Assembly (NCBI GenBank): GCA_024643485.1
Contig: JAHEMU010000034.1
Location: 1-13,322, forward strand
Source: Cytophagales bacterium
GTDB taxonomy: Bacteria; Bacteroidota; Bacteroidia; Cytophagales; Cyclobacteriaceae
Direction of reading: 5' to 3'
DNA: 13,322 nucleotides
Shown: piece after piece, positions 7,080-13,322 of the stretch
How positions within the stretch are numbered: position 1 is the first letter of the stretch
Layout: each line of letters starts with the position of its first letter
Notes under the pieces: generated by a model
Told to the model about the DNA's origin: nothing
The model's database searches: none
What the model saw: the letters and a program-made list of their open reading frames with translations, nothing else
Made by a program: the position numbers and the translations under genes

Positions 7080-8753
7080 GTGCTCGCGGAATACTTAAAG
7101 AAGATATTTCTATTTGACAGTACAGATTACCTGCAACTGTTTTTTAACAGCCTCTACTTTTGGCTGTTTTTCGGTTTGGTATTGGGGGGATACAGTCTTA
7201 TTTACAAGAAAAATGGCCTTCGAAATATCTATCTATTTGTTATAAGTATCTTTTTCTACTACAAAATAAGCGGGTATTTCTTTATCCTATTGTTTTTTAG
7301 TACCCTCATTGATTACTTTCTTGGATTTGGGATATATCACTCTAAAAAACAATGGCAAAAAACACTTCAAGTAGTATTAAGTGTAACTATCAATTTAATA
7401 GTACTTGCTTATTTTAAATATGCATGGTTCTTTGCCGATTCCTTTAATACGGCATTCGGAACACAATTCGATTTAGCCAACCATCTAGGACATTGGTTTT
7501 ACGAAATGAATCAAAGTCCATATCCACACGACCCAGCACGTTGGTTACCGCCTATAGGAATCAGTTTTTTTACCTTCCAAACCATCAGTTACTCGGTTGA
7601 TATTTACCGCGGACAATTAAAACCAGTTAAGAACATCTTGGATTTTGGGTTTTACGTGGCCTTTTTCCCGCAATTAGTGATGGGGCCAATCGTTAGGGCA
7701 AGTCATTTTGTTCCTCAATTGTACCAAAAATATCAACTTAAAAAATACGAATTCGGACTTGCCCTATATTGGATTCTGAAAGGATTAGCAAAAAAGGTAA
7801 TCCTCGCTGATTTTATTGCTTTCTATTTTATTGACACCGTGTTTAGTGATCCTTTGAGAAGCTCAGGATTTGAAAATATGATGGCAGTATTTGGTTACAG
7901 TATGCAAGTATATGCCGACTTTTCAGGATACACCGATATAGCCATTGGTATAGCATTGCTTTTAGGATTCCGTCTAAATACTAACTTTAATTCGCCATAT
8001 AAAGCAAAAAACGTCGCCGAATTCTGGCAAAGATGGCACATTTCCTTATCCACTTGGCTAAAAGATTACTTATATATACCGATAGGCGGAAATCGAAAAG
8101 GAACCATTGCCTCATATATCCTAATTTCCATCATATTATTAACAATTGTTTTAATTTCAGGCTACCTACCGCTTATTTATTATTTCATAGGAATAGCTAT
8201 CGTTCTAATGATACTTGCCCGTTATTTCCCTGCCGTGAAAAAGAATATTAATACTAATATAAATCTGATGATCACCATGCTTTTTGGTGGGTTATGGCAC
8301 GGTGCGAGTTGGAATTTCGTTGTTTGGGGAGGCTTAAACGGACTAGGTCTGGTGGTTTATAAGTTTTGGAGGAAAATTAGCCCTTGGGAACGTTATAATA
8401 ATTGGCTCTCAATTAGTTGGAAAGTGGGTGTAACATTTGTTTTCATATCTTTCACTCGAATATTTTTCCGATCTGAAAATATGGCAATTGCTAAAAACAT
8501 GATGTATCAGATTTGGAATAATTTTTCACCTGAAGTTATTCCTGCCGTATTAAAAGCAAATTATCCCTTCTTTGTAACGCTATTGTTCGGTTTTATTATA
8601 CATTGGTTGCCTGAAAGGAATAAAGATTACATAAAACGGTCATTTATCCGATCGCATGTTGCAATAAAAATACTCATCTGTTTATTAGCGGTATTCGTTG
8701 TGTACCAATACATGAAAGGTGGAGTTCGTTCATTTATCTATTTCCAATTCTAA
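7080..8753 (+). CDS. MBOAT-family membrane O-acyltransferase (AlgI/PatA/DltB type)
   Basis: This polytopic inner-membrane protein of 557 residues starts at a GTG one base after the preceding stop. Members of the family move an acyl group, usually acetyl, from a cytoplasmic donor across the membrane to partner proteins that modify envelope glycans. Hallmarks are PPIGISFFTFQTISY (157-171), FFPQLVMGPI (195-204), YADFSGYTDIAIG (278-290), EFWQRWHISLSTW (314-326, His320), PIGGNRKG (334-341), and GGLWHGASW (403-411) with the catalytic His407. Between GGNRKG and the LWHG motif there are about 60 residues including two likely extra membrane segments (about 344-360 and 364-380), where AlgI-type proteins have a much shorter link. 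The C-terminus ends FIYFQF, matching FxYxxF, a motif reported for acyl relay in MBOAT systems, with Tyr554 as the candidate acceptor. The adjacent SGNH genes support an O-acylation role; peptidoglycan as target is inferred from the LysM gene in the operon. Confidence 0.94.
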   Translation: MLAEYLKKIFLFDSTDYLQLFFNSLYFWLFFGLVLGGYSLIYKKNGLRNIYLFVISIFFYYKISGYFFILLFFSTLIDYFLGFGIYHSKKQWQKTLQVVLSVTINLIVLAYFKYAWFFADSFNTAFGTQFDLANHLGHWFYEMNQSPYPHDPARWLPPIGISFFTFQTISYSVDIYRGQLKPVKNILDFGFYVAFFPQLVMGPIVRASHFVPQLYQKYQLKKYEFGLALYWILKGLAKKVILADFIAFYFIDTVFSDPLRSSGFENMMAVFGYSMQVYADFSGYTDIAIGIALLLGFRLNTNFNSPYKAKNVAEFWQRWHISLSTWLKDYLYIPIGGNRKGTIASYILISIILLTIVLISGYLPLIYYFIGIAIVLMILARYFPAVKKNINTNINLMITMLFGGLWHGASWNFVVWGGLNGLGLVVYKFWRKISPWERYNNWLSISWKVGVTFVFISFTRIFFRSENMAIAKNMMYQIWNNFSPEVIPAVLKANYPFFVTLLFGFIIHWLPERNKDYIKRSFIRSHVAIKILICLLAVFVVYQYMKGGVRSFIYFQF

Positions 8754-8762
8754 ACGAATCAC

Positions 8763-9386
8763 ATGAATTTAACACTTATCATTATCATTATTACAGGTCT
8801 ATTGTCTTATCAAGCTTTTCAAAAGCCTATAATGAAAATGAATTGGATGTTCAATGCTTATCAAATAAAAACTAAGAAACAATACTATAGATTTTTAACC
8901 TCTGGGTTTATTCACAACGACTGGGGGCACCTAATCTTCAATATGTTCACCATGTATTTCTTAGGTTCTGGAGTGGAATTATATTTTAGTTACTATTTCC
9001 CTGAATTTGGATCCTATTATTTTATAGCCTTATATATTGGGGCAATTGTTGTTTCAGGAATACCTAGTTACATAAAACACCACGAACACATATATTATAA
9101 TTCTTTGGGAGCTTCGGGAGGAACCTCTGCCCTGGTATTTGCTTTCATCATACTTACCCCTACTACTCCACTGTGCTTATTTGGTATTTTGTGTTTACCG
9201 GGATTCATTTTAGGTTCATTGTATTTGATCTATACAGTAAACATGTCCAAAACCAAAATGGACAATATTAATCACGATGCACACCTTTGGGGATCAATCT
9301 TCGGTTTACTCTTTCTCTTAATTCTTGATTGGCAAATATTCATTCGATTCGTTGAGGAAATAAGTAACTATTCCTTTTTTAACTGA
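8763..9386 (+). CDS. Rhomboid-family intramembrane serine protease
   Basis: This 207-residue protein has about six membrane segments and the compact rhomboid core. Family motifs are HNDWGHLIFNMFTMYFLG (51-68), where His56 and Asn60 match the oxyanion-side His and Asn of E. coli GlpG; GASGG (116-120) with nucleophile Ser118; and HDAHLWGSIFG (171-181) with His174 as the catalytic partner. The catalytic dyad is intact. Rhomboids cut single-pass membrane proteins within or near the membrane segment. The ATG is nine bases after the MBOAT stop, so it is probably the last gene of the same operon. The N-terminally anchored SGNH protein encoded upstream is a conceivable substrate, but compact rhomboids of this type are common in Bacteroidota and the link may be only positional. 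Confidence 0.93.
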   Translation: MNLTLIIIIITGLLSYQAFQKPIMKMNWMFNAYQIKTKKQYYRFLTSGFIHNDWGHLIFNMFTMYFLGSGVELYFSYYFPEFGSYYFIALYIGAIVVSGIPSYIKHHEHIYYNSLGASGGTSALVFAFIILTPTTPLCLFGILCLPGFILGSLYLIYTVNMSKTKMDNINHDAHLWGSIFGLLFLLILDWQIFIRFVEEISNYSFFN

Positions 9387-9559
9387 TTCTACATCTATTT
9401 ATCGTTAATGAATCCAATTTAGGAGTTACATTTAACAGTTGGATTTGCACTCTACTCTCTGACCACATAAAGATTATTTAATAAGTACTAGTAGAATTAG
9501 ATTGTTCCCTGCAGACAATAATCTATTTTCAAGAACCTTTGCCTTAAAAATAATGGATA
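9387..9559. other. Intergenic region after the rhomboid gene, with weak inverted repeats
   Basis: No gene is visible here. AATCCAA (9411-9417) and TTGGATT (9439-9445) form a 7-base inverted repeat with a 21-base loop and no T tract. AGATTATT (9471-9478) and AATAATCT (9517-9524) form an 8-base repeat far apart. Within that span TAGATTGT (9498-9505) can pair with the ACAATAATCTA segment ending at 9525 with a three-base bulge, followed by TTTT. Any of these could stabilise or end the operon transcript, but all are weak and may be chance in AT-rich DNA. Confidence 0.3.
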
Positions 9560-9593
9560 AAAAAAACACCCGTCAGAAGACGGGTGTTTTTTT
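9560..9593. terminator. Strong bidirectional intrinsic terminator
   Basis: CACCCGTC (9567-9574) and GACGGGTG (9579-9586) form a perfect 8-base-pair stem with the tetraloop AGAA. It is flanked by seven A on the left and seven T on the right, which can extend the stem to 15 pairs and provide a U tract on either strand. It sits between convergent genes and can end both the rhomboid transcript and the SusC/SusD transcript. Confidence 0.93.
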
Positions 9594-9628
9594 ATATTGA
9601 AATTTAAGTATTTCTAGAGTTGTAAGGA

Positions 9629-11161
9629 CTATTTATCCCACCAAACTGGAGTACCTAATTCATCAGCACCTTGAATTGCAACAGCAGCAGCATAGTTAGC
9701 ACCGTTCAAGTCAATAGTATTGTTCCCGTATGCTTGACGAACAGGAATTACATAACCATCATTTACGTTTTGAGCATCTGGAGCTGGGGAAAGATTAGGA
9801 AAACCAGTTATTCTCCAATCAGCCCACGCTTCGTAACCGTTAAGATAGTTCGCTACCCACTTTTGAGTCATTATTTGCTCCAAAGCAGTTCCTGCATTAT
9901 AAGCTACAGCAGAGTTAGTTAAATAAAGAGCCGCTGACCCCTTACCATACTGGTCAAATGAAGCCTGAATCGCATCAACATATAAAGTAGCTGCGGTTTC
10001 AGTTGTCCATCCTCTTTGTGCTGCTTCTGCACGAGCGAATAAAATTTGAGCCTTAGTATAAATAGGAATTTGAGCGTTTTGTATTCTCATATCTTGGCCT
10101 AAAAAACTTACATTAGCATTTAATATATCTGCCGCACCAGCTGTTCCAATACCGTAAACCATACCTACATATTCTGGTGCACTGATAGGACTACTCCCAG
10201 TAGGCTCAGCAAATGAAGATAAACGAGGGTCTTTTACCACGTTCATGGTTCCTTTATTTCCAGTATGTGGGTCAGTATATGTATCTATCTGCATGTAATC
10301 CACTAATGTATTAGAAATACACCAATCTTTACGAGTACGGAATCTGCTATACCAAGCATTTTCGTTGTTAGGATCACCCAACATTTGGTAAAAAATATCT
10401 CCGTCAATATCTAAATCGACATCACCATCATTACTAACTACTCCAGCTGCCAATGCAGATGCAAATTCAGACTTAGCCAAACTTTCGTTTACTTCTGATA
10501 AACGAAGAGCCATCGTTAATCTGATTGTGTTTGCAAATATCTTCCATCTTGTCAAATCACCGCCAAACAAAATATCACCTTTTGCAAGATCTTCATCAGA
10601 ATCACCTATCATCATGGCATTTGCGTCTTTCAATGTTTGGAAAAGACCATTATAAACCGTTTCCTGAGTGTCAAATACGGGCAATTCATTCGATCCTTTC
10701 AATGCACCCAAAGCAGTAGAGTAAGGAATCATCCCCCATCTATCCGTTAAATGAAGATAATAATACGATTGAAGTATTTTAGAAATCGCAATCTGATTTT
10801 CATTCAAACCAAAAGCCAACACATCATCTTTGGTAGAGGCATCTTCATTCAAAACGATAATTCTTTCCAAATCAGCCAATGGCCCTGCGTACCAACCTGC
10901 AAAATCAAATTGTTTCGTATCATAGTTATCATCACCATCTTGATATTGTGACTCAGCCAAATATTGAACCCAAATAGATCCAGTAGTTGCCGTAATTGTA
11001 CCTGGCAATGATCGCATTGAATTCGTTAACAAACTAGATGCGAATGGTAACGTAACCGCATCTGGATTTTTAGTTACATCCTCATCAAACTCTCCCAAAT
11101 TACAAGCCGTAGAATAAAGGGCCATAGAGAGGATCAAAGTATATTTTAATATATTTTTCAT
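9629..11161 (-). CDS. SusD/RagB-like outer-membrane nutrient-binding lipoprotein (SusD-like_2 type)
   Basis: This 510-residue lipoprotein is the surface substrate-binding lid of a SusC/SusD transporter. I chose the ATG at 11159-11161, which gives MKNILKY and a signal peptide ending at STAC20; an upstream in-frame TTG would add only two residues. After Cys20 comes the acidic stretch GEFDEDV, compatible with surface export of Bacteroidota lipoproteins. Family features include NPDAVT (32-37), helical repeats such as ISKILQSYYYLHLTDRWGMIPY (126-147), GDLTRWKIFANTIRLTMALR (201-220), and the C-terminal GYEAWADWR segment typical of the SusD/RagB nutrient-binding subgroup. It starts 18 bases after the SusC-like stop, so the two are cotranscribed. 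The bound substrate, whether glycan, peptide or other, cannot be read from the sequence. Confidence 0.94.
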   Translation of the reverse strand: MKNILKYTLILSMALYSTACNLGEFDEDVTKNPDAVTLPFASSLLTNSMRSLPGTITATTGSIWVQYLAESQYQDGDDNYDTKQFDFAGWYAGPLADLERIIVLNEDASTKDDVLAFGLNENQIAISKILQSYYYLHLTDRWGMIPYSTALGALKGSNELPVFDTQETVYNGLFQTLKDANAMMIGDSDEDLAKGDILFGGDLTRWKIFANTIRLTMALRLSEVNESLAKSEFASALAAGVVSNDGDVDLDIDGDIFYQMLGDPNNENAWYSRFRTRKDWCISNTLVDYMQIDTYTDPHTGNKGTMNVVKDPRLSSFAEPTGSSPISAPEYVGMVYGIGTAGAADILNANVSFLGQDMRIQNAQIPIYTKAQILFARAEAAQRGWTTETAATLYVDAIQASFDQYGKGSAALYLTNSAVAYNAGTALEQIMTQKWVANYLNGYEAWADWRITGFPNLSPAPDAQNVNDGYVIPVRQAYGNNTIDLNGANYAAAVAIQGADELGTPVWWDK

Positions 11162-11179
11162 TTCCAATTCTCTTTAAAA

Positions 11180-13322
11180 TTAAAATCCTAATTTAATATC
11201 GAACCCTATTGTTCTAGTTGGAGGTAAATTACCACCTTCAACCCAAGCACCGTTAGTCGTAGAATACTGAGAATCTCCATTTACTTCAGATGGATCCACA
11301 TTAGGAATTCCTGAATAAAGCAACAAGGTATTATTAGATACTAAACTTACACTTGCCCTCTTGATTGGCGTATTTGATAACAAAGAAGATGGTAAGTTAT
11401 AACCTAAACGAATTTCTCTTAATTTGATATAAGATGCGTCATATACCCACTCTTCGTGTAATCCAAAGATACCCCAGTAGTAACTATCTGCAGAAACGTA
11501 AATATCATTAGGCGTTCCATCCTCAAACACACCACCAAACGTCATACCTCCTGATTCAGGGGTAGCTACGTTTGTATAAACAATATTACCATCTATATCA
11601 ACTACTGGATCACCATTTCCATCTAACTCAGGATAAGTAACTACTGGATCACGCTTAGGATTACCAAACTCATTGTTACCGGTAGTTGATGTAGTAATAC
11701 CAGTCGCATTCATGAACATGTTCGAGAATGAATTGATTTTACCACCTTTTTGCCAGTCAATAGTGAAACTCAAAGTGAAATCTTTGTACTCAATTTGGTT
11801 AAAGAAACCTCCGGTGAAATCAGCAAGGATAGAACCTAAGTATTGCTGATCTTCGATTAACGGATAACCGTCAGTATCGACTACCTTATTTCCGTTGGCA
11901 TCTCTTAAATATTTGGAACCATAAATAGCCCCCCATTCTTTTCCAACTTCAGCTTTAGCGGTGATACCACCCCAACCAGCCCAGGTAGAATTCCCTCTAT
12001 AACCATTATTTAAAGTAATTGCATCCAAGTTACCTTCAGAATCCAAACTAATAACCTCAGCCTGAAATTGAGAAATATTAAAATTCGTTGTCCATTTGAA
12101 ATCATTACTTTCATAAGGAATACCACCAATAGCGATTTCCCAACCAGTCGTTTTAAATTCACCATCGTTAGTTCTGAATTTTGTGGCTCCTAACTCACTA
12201 GGAATGGTCAAATCCAAAGGCTCACCGTTAGTATTATACACATAATACGACCCATCAAATGTCAATTTGTTATCTAAAAACTTCAATTCCAATCCAGCTT
12301 CAGTAGATAATGTTGGTGTAGCTCTTAAATTTGGATCCAAAATAACATCTGGTTCCGACATTGTTGCATATGTGTCATAAGGAGAACCAAGACCATACGT
12401 TAATACGTTGTAATATGGAGCTAATTCTTTACCTGTTTGTGCATATGAAGCTCTTAATTTACCAAATGTTATAATGTCATTTGCTGGCATAATTTCAGAG
12501 AACACAAAGCTTGATGAAACCTGATAGTATTCAAATGTATTTTTACCTTTTTGAGCAATAGCAGAAGTTGCATCTTTGCGATACATCGCATCTAAGAATA
12601 ACATTTCTCTAAAACCAGCGTTACCTATTATGAATACTGATTCATGTTGAAGTCTATTTCTGTAGTTGCTTACGGATGGTCTTGCTGTAGAAGAGCTTAT
12701 GTTATATAATTCAGGAATTACTAATCCACCCGCTGTTCCCATGTTCCAACCTTTCCAATCTCTGTCCATAAAGTTGTAACCAACGGTACCAGATACAGAG
12801 AAATCTTCATTAATTTGCTTGTTATAAGATAGACTTAAAGAATAGTTATCTTCGGTAAATTCAGAAGAACCAGTTCCAAAATAATCCTCATCAAGCGTTC
12901 CTGTTGCAGTTCTACTTTCGTACCCCGTTGTTCTTGAGTTTCTAGCCATTCCAGCAGTCGCTTTCAAGCCTTCGATGATTTCATACTCAAGATTAACAGA
13001 ACTACTAAACACTTCTCTATCATTCGAAGACCAGTTCGCACGGAACGCAGTATAAGGATTATCCCAAAATAAAGGTTTCGTGTCTTCTGGTGAGTTGATA
13101 TTCCATGAAGTGTAAGTACCATTAGGTAATCTCCAGTACTTATCCAACAAACTCATATCTAATTGTCTTTGGAACCATTGATTTACATTTGCACCAGTTG
13201 AGTTATACCCATCGAACATATTACCAAAAGTCTCTACTTTACTATAGTTAGCACTTGATTTTAACGTTAATTTTTCCGTTAAATCCAAAGACAAACCTAA
13301 GTTTAAGTACTTTCTGTCTTGA
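11180..13322 (-). CDS. SusC/RagA-like TonB-dependent outer-membrane transporter, 5' part missing
   Basis: The visible 713 codons are the C-terminal beta-barrel portion; the frame stays open to the window end, and the signal peptide, carboxypeptidase-like domain and plug of a protein usually about 1000 residues long lie outside. Evidence is the series of amphipathic barrel strands with aromatic girdles, Gly/Asp/Asn-rich loops such as DANGNKVVDTDGYP, the conserved SusC segment YIKLREIRLGYNLP near the C-terminus, the NVDPSEVNGD motif, and the terminal strand ending IKLGF with a final Phe as in outer-membrane barrels. It works with the SusD-like lipoprotein encoded next to import a ligand using TonB energy. 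There is no in-frame ATG at the apparent 5' edge: the Leu codon TTG at 13292-13294 is internal, since homologous strand sequence (KYLNLGLSLDL) continues through it. Confidence 0.94.
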   Translation of the reverse strand, partial: QDRKYLNLGLSLDLTEKLTLKSSANYSKVETFGNMFDGYNSTGANVNQWFQRQLDMSLLDKYWRLPNGTYTSWNINSPEDTKPLFWDNPYTAFRANWSSNDREVFSSSVNLEYEIIEGLKATAGMARNSRTTGYESRTATGTLDEDYFGTGSSEFTEDNYSLSLSYNKQINEDFSVSGTVGYNFMDRDWKGWNMGTAGGLVIPELYNISSSTARPSVSNYRNRLQHESVFIIGNAGFREMLFLDAMYRKDATSAIAQKGKNTFEYYQVSSSFVFSEIMPANDIITFGKLRASYAQTGKELAPYYNVLTYGLGSPYDTYATMSEPDVILDPNLRATPTLSTEAGLELKFLDNKLTFDGSYYVYNTNGEPLDLTIPSELGATKFRTNDGEFKTTGWEIAIGGIPYESNDFKWTTNFNISQFQAEVISLDSEGNLDAITLNNGYRGNSTWAGWGGITAKAEVGKEWGAIYGSKYLRDANGNKVVDTDGYPLIEDQQYLGSILADFTGGFFNQIEYKDFTLSFTIDWQKGGKINSFSNMFMNATGITTSTTGNNEFGNPKRDPVVTYPELDGNGDPVVDIDGNIVYTNVATPESGGMTFGGVFEDGTPNDIYVSADSYYWGIFGLHEEWVYDASYIKLREIRLGYNLPSSLLSNTPIKRASVSLVSNNTLLLYSGIPNVDPSEVNGDSQYSTTNGAWVEGGNLPPTRTIGFDIKLGF

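Noticed and set aside
8033..8251. Second-frame open stretch within the MBOAT gene
   Set aside because: It overlaps conserved MBOAT motifs in the correct frame and shows no protein features of its own.
9411..9525. Inverted repeats after the rhomboid gene as a second terminator or small RNA
   Set aside because: The stems are short or bulged with long loops and weak T tracts, and a far stronger terminator follows at 9560-9593.
9671..10951. Several plus-strand open frames opposite the SusD gene
   Set aside because: They are short, Ser/Ile/His-rich and without motifs, and the minus strand encodes a clear full-length SusD-like protein.
13292..13294. TTG as a possible start of the SusC-like gene
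   Set aside because: The frame continues upstream to the window edge with barrel-type sequence, and the N-terminal domains of the family are missing, so this is an internal Leu.

Overview
The window looks like chromosome of a Bacteroidota bacterium, plausibly a free-living Cytophagales or Flavobacteriia relative. The evidence is a SusC/SusD-type outer-membrane pair, a glucosamine-6-phosphate deaminase fused to a PIG-L/LmbE de-N-acetylase domain (an architecture I associate with Bacteroidota), AT-rich DNA, starts with little or no Shine-Dalgarno sequence, and a TAnnTTTG-type promoter element. I see no tRNA, rRNA, CRISPR array, insertion sequence or phage gene.

Left block (1-2618, minus strand): a nagB-PIG-L fusion gene is followed after a single base by a lipoprotein glycosidase of the GHL10/DUF187 family (relatives of DigH/YngK), which is cut by the window edge. 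Both point to amino-sugar or cell-wall glycan turnover. A 285-base divergent region (2619-2903) holds a probable nagB promoter and a perfect GAAACGTTTC palindrome.

Central block (2904-9386, plus strand): five genes with gaps of 1-9 bases or an 11-base overlap, almost certainly one operon. In order they are a secreted MltD-like transglycosylase with two LysM domains, two tandem homologous SGNH-family proteins, an AlgI/PatA-type MBOAT acyltransferase, and a rhomboid protease. The first gene has Leu where the catalytic Glu of the transglycosylase family should be and has lost other groove residues, so it looks like a peptidoglycan-binding pseudoenzyme. The MBOAT ends in FIYFQF, which fits the FxYxxF acyl-relay motif reported for MBOAT systems. 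My reading is a cell-envelope O-acylation machine: the MBOAT exports acyl groups, two specialised SGNH proteins transfer or remove them, and the dead LysM transglycosylase docks the system on peptidoglycan. This is the most interesting part of the window.

Right block (9629-13322, minus strand): a SusD-like lipoprotein gene preceded by a SusC-like TonB-dependent transporter gene that runs off the window. No carbohydrate-active enzyme lies next to them in the visible sequence, so the substrate is unknown. A strong bidirectional terminator (9560-9593) separates this pair from the convergent central operon.
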